Numbered from the stretch's first letter, positions 26,289 to 36,733 are shown. The stretch is DNA of 62,264 nucleotides from Deltaproteobacteria bacterium (GCA_027858995.1 JAQIBP010000041.1:1-62264), one strand, 5' to 3'. Numbers and translations are program-made. Notes: generated by a model not told the origin, from the letters alone.

Positions 26289-27923
26289 ATGAAAACATTT
26301 GAAAAAAATAATTTATTTTCCGCTTTTAATGCCATGGCTGACAAATATCCTGGAAAGACGGCTGTAATTTATCTTGGAACTGAATATAACTATAGCACAT
26401 TAAAGATAATGGCTGAAAAATTTGCAGCAGCCTTATTAGATCTTGAAATGAAACCCGGAGATCGGGTGATGCTGTATATTCCAAACAGTATTCAATGGGT
26501 GGTTTCTTTTTTAGCAATTCAAAGAATCGGAGCAGTCTGTGTTCCCATTACTCCTATTTACACTACACATGATTTGGACTATATAGCCAATGACAGTGAT
26601 ACATCAGCTCTGATTTGTGCAGATACCAATTTTGGATATGTTCAAAAAGTGCTTGGAACAACAGGAATTAAAAAGACCATCTATGTTAAAATGGCTGATC
26701 TTCTTCCATGGTGGAAGCAATTTTTTGGCAAACTTTACGACATTATTCCTAAAGGAAAAGTTGCAGCCGGAGATCAGATATATTCATTAAAACAGCTCCT
26801 TTCCAAATATAAAAACCCAGACCTTCCACCTGTAGAGGAAGATAAAAATAAAATTGCACAAATATTGTACACTGGCGGGACAACAAAATTTCCTAAAGGA
26901 GTTCCCATGTCCCATGGATTGTTTCTTGTTTCAGCATTTGAACAGATCCTTACCAGTGCCCCGCTGATCCCTCCTGAAGAGAATGTAATTTTGGGCAATG
27001 CACCGCTTTTTCATATTTTGGGACAAACCTGCAGTCTTGCAACTCTCCTTGTTGGAGGTGCTTTGCTGGTACAACCTAAAATTAACCTGGATGCCACATT
27101 TGAAGCAATTTATCGCTTTAAGGTCAGAACCATGTTAGGGGTTCCGGCTCTTTTTCGGATGATGCTGGATCATGCCCGTATAGATATGTATGACTTAAGC
27201 TCCGTTGATTATTGGTATTGTGCAGGTGATGTATTACCGGTTGAACTTGGACGCCGGTGGAAGGAAAAATTTGGTAAATGCATATATCAGGGGTATGGTG
27301 CAACAGAGACTTGTGGTGGTGTCTGTATGTGTCCTGTGGATATCGAAAATCCACCAAAAAGTGTTGGCAGGGTGGTCCCCAGTAAAAAAGTGATGATTGT
27401 TGACCCCACGCTTGACCCTAAAGAAGTGGGAGAATCCGGAGAACTGCTGGTGCATTCCAAGGAGATGGTTTCAGCCTATCTAAACAAGGAAGAAGAGACA
27501 GAAAAGGCTTTTATCACCATTAATGGAGAAACATGGTATCGAACAGAAGATATCATGAAAATGGATGAAGATGGTAACCTCTATTTTGTTGACAGGACCG
27601 TGGATACGATAAAACATAAGGGATACCGGGTTTCTGCATCTGAAATTGACGCAGTGTTGCAGGAACATCCAGCTGTTGTTGATTCCTGTGTTATCGGTAT
27701 CCCTGACGAGAAGGTTGGTGAAAGAATAAAAGCTTATGTAGTGTTAAAGGAAGATATTAAAGGCATAACCGGATATGAAATTATAAAATGGTGTCGAAAA
27801 ACACTGGTGTCCTATAAAATTCCACAATATATAGAGTTTCGGGATATGCTGCCAAAATCCAAAGTCGGCAAACTGCTTCGTAAAGATATCAGAAATGAGG
27901 AAACTCGAAGAGCTGAAAAGTAA
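26289..27923 (+). CDS. AMP-dependent acyl-CoA synthetase / aryl-CoA ligase
   Basis: A 544-residue adenylate-forming ligase. Motifs: P-loop YTGGTTKFPKGVP, adenine motif YQGYGATETCGG, hinge YRTEDIMKMDEDGNLYFVDR followed by KHKGYRVSASEID, and the catalytic lysine in PKSKVGKLLRKDIR. It converts a carboxylic acid, ATP and CoA into acyl-CoA, AMP and PPi. Its position between an organic-acid-type importer and beta-oxidation genes suggests it activates the imported acid; chain length or aromaticity is not determinable by eye. Confidence 0.9.
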   Translation: MKTFEKNNLFSAFNAMADKYPGKTAVIYLGTEYNYSTLKIMAEKFAAALLDLEMKPGDRVMLYIPNSIQWVVSFLAIQRIGAVCVPITPIYTTHDLDYIANDSDTSALICADTNFGYVQKVLGTTGIKKTIYVKMADLLPWWKQFFGKLYDIIPKGKVAAGDQIYSLKQLLSKYKNPDLPPVEEDKNKIAQILYTGGTTKFPKGVPMSHGLFLVSAFEQILTSAPLIPPEENVILGNAPLFHILGQTCSLATLLVGGALLVQPKINLDATFEAIYRFKVRTMLGVPALFRMMLDHARIDMYDLSSVDYWYCAGDVLPVELGRRWKEKFGKCIYQGYGATETCGGVCMCPVDIENPPKSVGRVVPSKKVMIVDPTLDPKEVGESGELLVHSKEMVSAYLNKEEETEKAFITINGETWYRTEDIMKMDEDGNLYFVDRTVDTIKHKGYRVSASEIDAVLQEHPAVVDSCVIGIPDEKVGERIKAYVVLKEDIKGITGYEIIKWCRKTLVSYKIPQYIEFRDMLPKSKVGKLLRKDIRNEETRRAEK

Positions 27924-28040
27924 CTAAAAATTGAGCTTTAGTTCACCTGTTTTTTTAAAAGAGTGCTGCGGCAAACTGTATAAAAATAAATCTATTCAAA
28001 GCATATTTAAATTATAACATAAGATCCACATGGGAAAAAT

Positions 28041-29435
28041 ATGGCACAATTTATTATAGACAGATCAGATCTTGATTTTGTTCTTTTTGAAAAATTAAAA
28101 GTACAAACACTCAGTAACACAGATGAATTTTCAGACTTTAATCAAAAAGTAATTGAAATGGTGGTCACTGAAGCCCGCAATCTTGCCATCAAAGAAATCA
28201 TGCCGACATCCAAAATAGGTGATATACAGGGGTGCAGATTTGAAAATGAAGAGGTTATATTGCCCAAAGAATTCAATCACGTATGGAAACTGTTAAGGTC
28301 AGGAGATTGGTTTGTGCCAACTGCAAAAGAAGAATGGGGTGGGCAGAATATGCCAAAATCAGTGGCTCTTGCGGCACGGGACTATATTAATGGGGCAAAT
28401 ATTGCCCTTTTTATGATAGCCGGATTAAACCATGGTGCAGGGTGTGTTATTGAGCGATTTGGTACTAAGGAGCAGAAAAATCTTTATCTTAAAAAGATCA
28501 ATTCCGGAAAATGGGCTACAGCCATGCATATTACAGAATCTGAATCTGGATCGGATCTGAGCAGAATCTCAACGATGGCCGAGCCAAAATCAGACGGAAC
28601 ATACAGCTTGTCCGGATCAAAAATTTTTATTACAGGTGGGCATCACAACCTGACTGAAAATATTATTCACCTTGTCCTGGCCCGAATAAAAGATGCTCCC
28701 GAAGGCAGTCAGGGGTTGTCCCTTTTCCTGGTGCCGGGATACCATGTGGATGATAAGGGTGGATGTGGGAAAAAAAATGGTATTGTTTGTACTGGTATTG
28801 AAGAAAAAATGGGACTTCACGGCAGCCCGACGTGTTCCGTATCCCTGGGCAGTACGCAAGAATGCCTGGGCACTCTTTTAGGAGAAAAAAACAAGGGGCT
28901 TTTTGCCATGTTTTCCATGATGAACGATGCAAGACTCCTTGTAGGTTCCCAGGGCCATGCCAGTGCATCATCTTCATATCTTCTTGCATTGAATTATGCT
29001 AAAACAAGAGTACAGGGTTCTATTCCGGGTATTGAACAGGCCAATAGCAACAATAATCAGATTCCCATCATTGATCACCCGGATGTCAGGAGGATGCTTT
29101 TGACAATGAAAGCCTATACTGAGGGAATGAGAAGCATTCTGTTTTATATTGCATTCTGCCAGGATCAAAAAAAAGTTACAAATGATGAAAGCGAAAAAGA
29201 GACATTTCAAAACCTGATTGATTTTCTAATTCCCATTGGAAAAGGTTATGTAACAGATCGTACTGTGGAGGTCTGTGATATGGCCATCCAGGTGTTTGGC
29301 GGATATGGGTATACAAAGGAGTATCCTGTGGAACAGATCCTTCGGGATGTCCGTATTACAACGATTTATGAAGGGACAAATGGTATTCAGGCCATTGATC
29401 TTTTCAACCGTAAATTAACCATGAAAAAAGGATAA
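28041..29435 (+). CDS. Acyl-CoA dehydrogenase, apparently truncated
   Basis: A 464-residue flavoprotein. The N-terminal and middle domains show ATAMHITESESGSDL and SKIFITGGHHN (FAD/substrate contacts); the C-terminal domain shows VFGGYGYTKEYPVEQILRDVR and the catalytic-base motif IYEGTNGIQ. Its build matches the roughly 590-600-residue acyl-CoA dehydrogenases that carry an extra C-terminal helical domain, but a TAA at 29433-29435 ends it early while the same frame continues with recognisable C-terminal sequence. The core fold is complete, so activity may persist. It would pass electrons to EtfAB. Confidence 0.88.
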   Translation: MAQFIIDRSDLDFVLFEKLKVQTLSNTDEFSDFNQKVIEMVVTEARNLAIKEIMPTSKIGDIQGCRFENEEVILPKEFNHVWKLLRSGDWFVPTAKEEWGGQNMPKSVALAARDYINGANIALFMIAGLNHGAGCVIERFGTKEQKNLYLKKINSGKWATAMHITESESGSDLSRISTMAEPKSDGTYSLSGSKIFITGGHHNLTENIIHLVLARIKDAPEGSQGLSLFLVPGYHVDDKGGCGKKNGIVCTGIEEKMGLHGSPTCSVSLGSTQECLGTLLGEKNKGLFAMFSMMNDARLLVGSQGHASASSSYLLALNYAKTRVQGSIPGIEQANSNNNQIPIIDHPDVRRMLLTMKAYTEGMRSILFYIAFCQDQKKVTNDESEKETFQNLIDFLIPIGKGYVTDRTVEVCDMAIQVFGGYGYTKEYPVEQILRDVRITTIYEGTNGIQAIDLFNRKLTMKKG

Positions 29436-29684
29436 CTTTACAAGACATTGATCAAACAGATTGAAAGAACCATAGATGAAGCTAAAAAAACAGATTTCCT
29501 TAGCTTACTGGCAGTGAAATTTGATGAGATGGTGCAAAAATTTAAAAAAATAGCCCATCGAATGAGCAGGCAGCCTGAACATTCAGCAGATATCCTCAAA
29601 GTCAGATCACTTTCAGGCCAGTTCCTCCATTTCACAGGTGATGCGGTTCTCACAATTTCCACAAATGCATTTGGGGGCCGGTGA
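29436..29684 (+). pseudogene. Detached C-terminal domain remnant of the acyl-CoA dehydrogenase
   Basis: This 82-codon open stretch is in the same frame as the dehydrogenase, directly after its TAA. It reads LIKQIERTIDEAKK, then LAVKFDEMVQKFKKIAHRM and LSGQFLHFTGDAVLTIS, which resembles the helical C-terminal extension of the long acyl-CoA dehydrogenases. It stops at a TGA well short of the normal end of that domain. A TTG (29448) could start it, but no good ribosome binding site is seen. It is best read as decayed gene end; stop-codon readthrough is a less likely alternative. Confidence 0.6.
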
Positions 29685-29741
29685 TTTATCTACCTCTGGA
29701 TCAATTGAAACCTTATTGGATGAAAAAGGAGAGACTTTATA

Positions 29742-30689
29742 ATGAAACATGATGAGAACCTTGTTTTAGTTGAGATTCAAGACAATGGTATCGCTTTTAT
29801 TACGCTTAACCGGCCCAAGGCAATGAATGCATTAAATGCTGCATTGATAAATAAATTTGAAGAGGCATTTTACAAAATGGAAGATGACCCGGCAGTCAGA
29901 GCCATTGTAATCAAGGGAGCAGGTAAGTTTTTCGTGGCAGGTGCAGATATTAAGTTTTTTATTGAAAAAATCAAGGAAAAAGATTTTGCAACGATTATCT
30001 CTTTTACCCGTAAAACCAGTGAACTATTTTTAGCTATTGAGAATTCAAAAAAAATTACAATAGCAGCCTTAGATGGACTCTCTCTTGGTGGTGGCAGTGA
30101 ACTTGCTCTCTCCTGCCAGGCCATTGTGGCCACGGATAAAGGCACCATGGCATTTCCTGAAACTGCCATAGGTATCTTTCCAGGCTTGGGAGGTATGCTT
30201 CGACTTGCCAGGAAAACCACTCCTGCCCTGGCCAAATATTATACCTTTACAGGTCGCACAATATCTGCATCAGATGCTTTGGAGCTGGGGATAGTGACCC
30301 ATCTTGTTACTGCTGATGAAATACAGGAAATGATCACAAAGCTGGTTTTAAAAGAAGAACAAAAAAAAGAGACCCCTTTTTTACCGCCCGGGCGGTTCAA
30401 AGGTATTGATACTTTTTTTTCGCAAATTAATTATCAGGAGCTGATTGCGCAGGATATACCCGCTGATGTGGACACATCCTTTGCAGAAAGCATCATTAAA
30501 AGCATTGGACAGAAAGCACCTGTTGCATTAAAATTGGCCAATGATATTATTGATATGCAGATTGGTAAGTCCAACAAAGATGCCATAGAGATTGAGCTTT
30601 CCCATCTTGAGGAAATTTTTTCCACAGAGGATGCTTTGGAAGGCCTTTACAGTGCAGGAAAAAGAAAACCAAATTATACAGGAAAATAA
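29742..30689 (+). CDS. Enoyl-CoA hydratase/isomerase family protein
   Basis: A 315-residue crotonase-fold protein. The first oxyanion-hole segment is FFVAGADIKFF and the second ALDGLSLGGGSELALSCQ; the second catalytic glutamate is in FPETAIGIFPGLGG. The position of the first hydratase glutamate is not as clear. It hydrates 2-enoyl-CoA or isomerises a related ester. It is longer than the usual 260 residues by a loop of about 40 residues (EEQKKETPFLPPGRFKG region). GGAGA lies before the ATG, and the gene follows the dehydrogenase remnant by 57 bases. Confidence 0.87.
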   Translation: MKHDENLVLVEIQDNGIAFITLNRPKAMNALNAALINKFEEAFYKMEDDPAVRAIVIKGAGKFFVAGADIKFFIEKIKEKDFATIISFTRKTSELFLAIENSKKITIAALDGLSLGGGSELALSCQAIVATDKGTMAFPETAIGIFPGLGGMLRLARKTTPALAKYYTFTGRTISASDALELGIVTHLVTADEIQEMITKLVLKEEQKKETPFLPPGRFKGIDTFFSQINYQELIAQDIPADVDTSFAESIIKSIGQKAPVALKLANDIIDMQIGKSNKDAIEIELSHLEEIFSTEDALEGLYSAGKRKPNYTGK

Positions 30690-30701
30690 TCAGGAGGAAT
30701 T

Positions 30702-31895
30702 ATGTTATCAAAAGCGTTTATACCATATAAAGGATATTACTCCACCCCTTTTATCAGGTGGCAGGGCAGTCTTGCAAATGAGAATTCCATCTCTTTTGGA
30801 GCTCAGACATCAAAAAGATGGCTGGAAACAAAGGATTTTGATCCAAAAATGTTTGACTACCTGATGCTGGGGGTTACCATTGGACAACCAGCTCTTTTTT
30901 ATGGAGGCCCTTGGGCAGCAGCACTTATAGGTTCTACAGAAACAGCTGGTTTACTTATAAGTCAGGCTTGTTCAACTTCAACCACCGGAATATTTCAGTC
31001 TGCCATGGGTGTGGAAAACGGGGCATATGATACAGTATATAATCTTTATACTGATCGCTGTTCCAATGGACCCCATACCATATGGCCAAATCCCAAAGGC
31101 CCTGGCGGCCAGGTTATTTCAGAAAATTGGGTAATGGATCATTTTGGAAAGGACCCATGGGCTGGTGGTGCTATGATACAGACTGCAGAGAATGTTATAA
31201 AAATGGCGGGTATTACAAGGGAAGAGTGTGATGCCAATGCCTTAAGGCGTTCTGAACAATATCAAGACTCCCTGGCCAATGACAGAGAATTTCAAAAACG
31301 ATATATGTTCCCCATTGAGATCAAGATATCAAAGAAAAAAACCATCCAGATTGATTCTGATGAAGGTATCATGCCAGCTACAGCCGAAGGCTTGAAGGGG
31401 CTCAGGCCAGTCCTGCCGGATGGCAAACTTACATTCGGATCCCAGACCCATCCGGCTGACGGTCATTGCGCACTAATTGTTACCAGTCAGGAAAAAGCAA
31501 AAGAGTTGAGCGATGATTCAGATATTGAAATCCAGGTTGTATCATTCGGTCATGCAAGAGTAAAAAAGGCACACATGCCAATGGCTCCGGTACCAGCTGC
31601 ACAGATGGCTTTAGAAAGAGCCGGACTGAAAGTTGATGACGTTAAAGTTATTAAAACCCATAACCCGTTTGCTGCCAATGATATATATATGGCAAAACAG
31701 ATGGATCTTGATATCAATGCCTTTAACAATTATGGAAGTTCATTGATATTCGGGCATCCCCAGGCACCCACAGCCGGACGATCGATTATTGAAGGAATTG
31801 AGGAGGCTGTTATATTAGGTGGTGGATATGTTCTATTTACAGGCTGTGCTGCAGGTGATACCTCTGCTGCACTTATTCTGAAGGTCGGGCAATAA
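30702..31895 (+). CDS. Thiolase family protein (acyl-CoA acetyltransferase-like)
   Basis: A 397-residue thiolase-fold enzyme. The nucleophile is Cys90 in ISQACSTSTTG. The usual NEAF motif is replaced by THNPFAAND, recalling the HDCF of SCP2-type thiolases; the GHP motif reads FGHPQAPTAGR, and the C-terminal catalytic cysteine lies in FTGCAAGD (about 382) rather than CxGGG. It should cleave 3-ketoacyl-CoA to acetyl-CoA plus a shortened acyl-CoA, but belongs to a divergent subfamily. GGAGG precedes the start and the gene directly follows the hydratase. Confidence 0.82.
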   Translation: MLSKAFIPYKGYYSTPFIRWQGSLANENSISFGAQTSKRWLETKDFDPKMFDYLMLGVTIGQPALFYGGPWAAALIGSTETAGLLISQACSTSTTGIFQSAMGVENGAYDTVYNLYTDRCSNGPHTIWPNPKGPGGQVISENWVMDHFGKDPWAGGAMIQTAENVIKMAGITREECDANALRRSEQYQDSLANDREFQKRYMFPIEIKISKKKTIQIDSDEGIMPATAEGLKGLRPVLPDGKLTFGSQTHPADGHCALIVTSQEKAKELSDDSDIEIQVVSFGHARVKKAHMPMAPVPAAQMALERAGLKVDDVKVIKTHNPFAANDIYMAKQMDLDINAFNNYGSSLIFGHPQAPTAGRSIIEGIEEAVILGGGYVLFTGCAAGDTSAALILKVGQ

Positions 31896-31924
31896 TACAG
31901 GGGGCGTGAACCCCTGACCTTTTA
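31881..31924 (+). promoter_or_regulatory. Stem-loop at the end of the thiolase gene
   Basis: CAGGGG (31898-31903) pairs with CCCCTG (31911-31916), and an outer AAGGTC (31881-31886) could pair with GACCTT (31916-31921) instead of or around it; only four Ts follow. It may attenuate or stabilise the transcript between thiolase and 3-hydroxyacyl-CoA dehydrogenase. Confidence 0.4.
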
Positions 31925-31992
31925 AAAAAATAAAAAAGTACTTTAATTTTAGTAAGCCAGATATATGGCATGCAGCAAACAGGAGAAATCAG

Positions 31993-33114
31993 ATGAAAGA
32001 AATAAAAACTGTCGGTATAATAGGATTTGGTGTAATGGGTGCTGCAATAGGGATTAATGCAGCCTCATCAGGATTTAATGTTATTTTTAAAGAATTAAAT
32101 GATGATCTGGTTCAATCCATGTATGACACCTGGGTGATCAAAGCCTTGAACAAACGAGTTGCAAAAAATAAAATCACTCAACAGGATATGGATGAGGTTG
32201 CCGGGAGAATCAAGGGAACTCCTCAATATGAAGATTTAAGAGAATGTGACCTTATCATTGAAGCAGCAGTTGAAAATTTGGATCTGAAGATAAATATATT
32301 TGAAGAGTTGTCAAAGATTTGCCCTGAAGATACCATCATGGTAAGTAATACCTCCACCTTTCTTATCGAAAAAGTAATGGAGAAAGTTTCAAATCCGCAA
32401 CGAACTGCCGGCCTGCATTATTTTTTTCCAGCTAACATTAATCGTCTTGTGGAAGTCATCAGACAAAAAAAGACAAGTGACGGCACATTCAATGCTATTA
32501 ATGAATTTGCTGTAAAAAACAAAAAAACTGTTATTGCTGTAAAAGATTTTCCAGGCTTTGCCATTAACCCGGTCTTTATATCAAGCTATATGGTATTAAA
32601 CTCTTTTTACGGCAAATACAATGCAGCCAGCCTGGACAGCATATCCAAAGAAGCTCTATGTGTAAAATTCGGCATCATGTGGGTACAGAACATGTCAGGA
32701 ATCGGAACTGCATTTCATGCGGCAAAATCCATGTATGAATATCTTAATGAGTCAGATGTGGGATATCCGGAAGTGCCGCAACAGCTGGAAACATGCTTTA
32801 ACAGTGGATCAACATGGGACATTGACGATGGGGCAGTTGTTGAGGACAAAGCTGCCAGACAGGTAGTCATTGACAGTCTATTAGGTGCCATATTCACCAT
32901 ATCCGCCCATCTTGAGGAGAAAGATGTTGTATCGGCCAAAGATCTGGAGATAGGGATTAAAACAGCTCTGGCATGGCCTGAAGGTCCATTCACAATGATG
33001 AACAAAATGGGAATGGAAAAAACAGGAGAATTGATTTCCCTGACGTGCGATTCCGGTGTTTTTAAAATGCCTGCAAAATTTAATAACTCCACCCCAAAGC
33101 TATGGGATATATAG
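31993..33114 (+). CDS. 3-Hydroxyacyl-CoA dehydrogenase
   Basis: A 373-residue NAD-dependent dehydrogenase. It has the Rossmann motif GIIGFGVMGAAIG (about 8-20), the catalytic His in GLHYFFPANIN with the preceding SNTSTF, the NAD-domain end KDFPGFAINPVF, and a C-terminal 3HCDH domain (EGPFTMMNKMG). It oxidises 3-hydroxyacyl-CoA to 3-ketoacyl-CoA. AGGAG lies before the ATG. It completes a four-enzyme beta-oxidation set with the dehydrogenase, hydratase and thiolase upstream. Confidence 0.92.
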   Translation: MKEIKTVGIIGFGVMGAAIGINAASSGFNVIFKELNDDLVQSMYDTWVIKALNKRVAKNKITQQDMDEVAGRIKGTPQYEDLRECDLIIEAAVENLDLKINIFEELSKICPEDTIMVSNTSTFLIEKVMEKVSNPQRTAGLHYFFPANINRLVEVIRQKKTSDGTFNAINEFAVKNKKTVIAVKDFPGFAINPVFISSYMVLNSFYGKYNAASLDSISKEALCVKFGIMWVQNMSGIGTAFHAAKSMYEYLNESDVGYPEVPQQLETCFNSGSTWDIDDGAVVEDKAARQVVIDSLLGAIFTISAHLEEKDVVSAKDLEIGIKTALAWPEGPFTMMNKMGMEKTGELISLTCDSGVFKMPAKFNNSTPKLWDI

Positions 33115-33159
33115 TAATTATATAATTGTTGCACGCTATTGGTTATATATACCTGCTAT

Positions 33160-33588
33160 TTATCTCTTAGATTGTAAGACCGCCATTGTCAATCTGGAAA
33201 TGCAAATGAATTGATCTTTTTCGTTTTTAATTGAGATATCCCATACCTGGGTTGTGTTTCCAAGATGAACAGGTTTTGCTGTTCCTGTGACAATACCTTT
33301 ATCTGCACTTCTAACATGATTGGCGTTTATTTCTAAACCAACTGTGTAAACCGGGTCATTAACAGTCATGTAGGATGCTGTGCTGCCAAGAGTTTCAGCC
33401 AGCACAACCGAAGCTCCTCCGTGAAGTATGCCAAGAGGTTGAATTGTTCGTTTGTCAACCGGCATGGTAGCATTTAAGGAGTCAGAGTCTCTCTTTGTGA
33501 AAACAATGCCGAGGTATCCTACAATTGAATTTTTAGAAAAATCATTTAAATCCTTAATTGTATATTCTTTTTTCCAGATGTTTTCCAT
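33160..33588 (-). CDS. Hotdog-fold thioesterase (PaaI/YdiI-like)
   Basis: A 142-residue hotdog protein starting MENIWKKEYTIKDLN, with the catalytic loop QPLGILHGGASVVLAETLGS in which the HGG and downstream Glu are typical of PaaI, YdiI and EntH acyl-CoA thioesterases. The open frame extends to 33618, but AAAGGA five bases before ATG 33588 fixes the shorter start. It may release CoA from stalled aryl/acyl-CoA intermediates. It follows mdh, but a terminator lies between them. Confidence 0.85.
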   Translation of the reverse strand: MENIWKKEYTIKDLNDFSKNSIVGYLGIVFTKRDSDSLNATMPVDKRTIQPLGILHGGASVVLAETLGSTASYMTVNDPVYTVGLEINANHVRSADKGIVTGTAKPVHLGNTTQVWDISIKNEKDQFICISRLTMAVLQSKR

Positions 33589-33600
33589 TTTATTCCTTTT

Positions 33601-33644
33601 AAAAAAAAGACCCTTCAACCTGTTTTAATACTTGTTGAAGAGTC
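33601..33644 (-). terminator. Rho-independent terminator after mdh
   Basis: On the minus strand, GACTCTTCAAC (33634-33644) pairs with GTTGAAGGGTC (33609-33619), an 11-bp stem with one G-U pair, followed by eight Ts (33601-33608). It sits directly upstream of the thioesterase Shine-Dalgarno sequence. Confidence 0.85.
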
Positions 33645-33669
33645 TCTTATTATTGAAATTGGAACTCTT

Positions 33670-34620
<951 letters not shown>

Positions 34621-34795
34621 TTAAAATATTAAAAACCCTATCATAATACAGATATTTTTTTTATGTCAAGAAAAACCACATTATCCACAATATTTGAAAA
34701 TAGAAAAATTTGCCAGACAAGTTTATGCTTTTATTTGCATGTGGATTTTGATAAAGAGAGATGATTTTAACTATTCAATATTTAAGGATGCAATA

Positions 34796-36733
34796 ATGAC
34801 ATATTCAGTGAAATTTTTACCCTATGATGTGAAAGTTGATGTTAAAGAAAATGAGAGCCTCATACGGGCAGCAATGGAGGCTGGAGTACATATTAATGCA
34901 TCCTGCGGAGGAGGGGGGGTATGTGGAAAATGCAGAGTTTTACTGGAAGAAGGCAGTATTGAAGGTGGTGTTTCAGAGCAGCTCAGTAAAGAAGACAAGG
35001 AAAAAGGTTACAGGCTGGCCTGTCTTTCCGAAGTAACTTCTGACTTGAAAGTAAGAATTCCTGTTGAATCGGAAATTGATACCAGCAGATTGAATTTACA
35101 GGCAGGAGCCAGGCATACTGCAGAGGTCATGTATTCAAATATTGATGACTTAAGAGAAGATGGTTTGTTTATTCCGCCTGTGGAACAGATATATCTTGAA
35201 CTTGATCCGGCAAGCAAAGATGATAATAAGGCAGATGTGGCAAGGATTATCAGCCATCTTCGTTTTAAACATGATGAACACCGTTTGTCCATGCAACTGA
35301 ATCTGATTAGAAAAATACCTGATATCATTAGAAAGGGTGACTTCAAAGTTACAGCAACCATTGTAAGACCCGTAAGAAAAGATGGTAAAAATGAAATAGT
35401 AAATCTTGAACCATTTGATACCAGTGACAGAAATTTTGCCATTGCAGTTGATATTGGAACAACCACTGTTTTTGGTCAGGTCCTTGATCTGCATACCGGA
35501 GATATTCTTGCAGAACATGGTGAGTTTAACAGCCAGATCAGCTATGGGGAAGATGTTATTTCAAGGATTATTTTTGCAGAAAAAGGAGATGGACTTGAAA
35601 TTTTACAGAAGAGAATTCTTGAAACCATAAATAAAATACTTGAAAAGATCATTAAAAAGGCAAAAATCGGAAGAGATGAAGTTACAACCATTACCCTTGC
35701 CGGTAACTCCACCATGACACAGCTGCTGCTTAGGATTGATCCAAAATATATAAGAAGAGACCCCTATGTGCCTGCCTGTACAGTCTATCCACCATTTCCT
35801 GCGTCAGAGATTGGGATAGCTCTTGCCGATCATACCATTGCATTGATCTATCCAGGAGTTTCCTCTTATGTTGGAGGAGATATTATTGCTGGTGTCATGG
35901 CTTCTGGTTTATACAGAAGTGAAGAACTTACACTCTATATGGATATTGGGACCAATGCTGAAATTGTAATAGGCCATAAAGACTGGATGGTTTGTACTGC
36001 AGCTTCTGCCGGCCCTGCATTTGAAGGCGGCGGGGTAAAGTTTGGCATGAGAGCTGCAAAAGGGGCAATTGAAGATTTTGCCATTAATCCTGAAACCCTG
36101 GAGCCCATGATCATAACTGTTGGAAATAAAAAGGCAAAAGGTATCTGTGGATCAGGTTTAATTACCTTGGTGGCAAAGCTTCTTGAAACAGGTGTTATTG
36201 ATTCTCGCGGCAAGTTTGATAGATCCCTTGAGACACCAAGAATTCGTCAGACCGATGAGATCTGGGAATATGTACTTGTATATGAAAAAGATACTGCCAT
36301 TGAGAGGGATATTACCATTACAGAGCCTGATATTGATAATCTTATCCGGGCAAAAGGTGCCATGTACAGTGCTGCATTGACTCTACTCGAAGAGATAGGG
36401 CTTAACATAAAAGATATTGAGAGGATAATTCTTGCCGGTGGATTTGGCAGCTATGTTGATCTTGAAAGCGCAATTACCATTGGCCTGCTGCCTGAGATTG
36501 ACCCTGAAAAAGTCACCTATCTTGGGAACGGATCTCTTCTTGGATGCAAGATAAACTCTTTAACCAATGCACTGCGCCGTGATGTGGCAAAGGTTGTTAA
36601 TATGATGACCAACTTTGAGCTGGCTTCAACTCACTCTTACATGGATCATTATATGGGATCACTCTTTTTACCCCATACAGAGATGAATTATTTCCCAAAG
36701 GTAAAAGAGCGTCTGGAAAGGCTGCGTAAATAA
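34796..36733 (+). CDS. ASKHA-type reductive activator of corrinoid proteins (RACo/DUF4445) with 2Fe-2S domain
   Basis: A 645-residue protein. The N-terminal plant-type 2Fe-2S domain has Cys37, Cys43, Cys46 and Cys76 (ASCGGGGVCGKC, LACL). A linker leads to the DUF4445 ASKHA ATPase domain: IAVDIGTTTVFGQVLDL, LYMDIGTNAEIVIG, GICGSGLI and LAGGFGSYVDLESAI. Such proteins (RamA, RACo and relatives) reduce Co(II) corrinoid to Co(I) using ATP. The frame is open from 34694, but AAGGATG before ATG 34796 and the ferredoxin-like start MTYSVKFLPY fix the beginning. No corrinoid protein or methyltransferase partner is encoded nearby. Confidence 0.87.
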   Translation: MTYSVKFLPYDVKVDVKENESLIRAAMEAGVHINASCGGGGVCGKCRVLLEEGSIEGGVSEQLSKEDKEKGYRLACLSEVTSDLKVRIPVESEIDTSRLNLQAGARHTAEVMYSNIDDLREDGLFIPPVEQIYLELDPASKDDNKADVARIISHLRFKHDEHRLSMQLNLIRKIPDIIRKGDFKVTATIVRPVRKDGKNEIVNLEPFDTSDRNFAIAVDIGTTTVFGQVLDLHTGDILAEHGEFNSQISYGEDVISRIIFAEKGDGLEILQKRILETINKILEKIIKKAKIGRDEVTTITLAGNSTMTQLLLRIDPKYIRRDPYVPACTVYPPFPASEIGIALADHTIALIYPGVSSYVGGDIIAGVMASGLYRSEELTLYMDIGTNAEIVIGHKDWMVCTAASAGPAFEGGGVKFGMRAAKGAIEDFAINPETLEPMIITVGNKKAKGICGSGLITLVAKLLETGVIDSRGKFDRSLETPRIRQTDEIWEYVLVYEKDTAIERDITITEPDIDNLIRAKGAMYSAALTLLEEIGLNIKDIERIILAGGFGSYVDLESAITIGLLPEIDPEKVTYLGNGSLLGCKINSLTNALRRDVAKVVNMMTNFELASTHSYMDHYMGSLFLPHTEMNYFPKVKERLERLRK

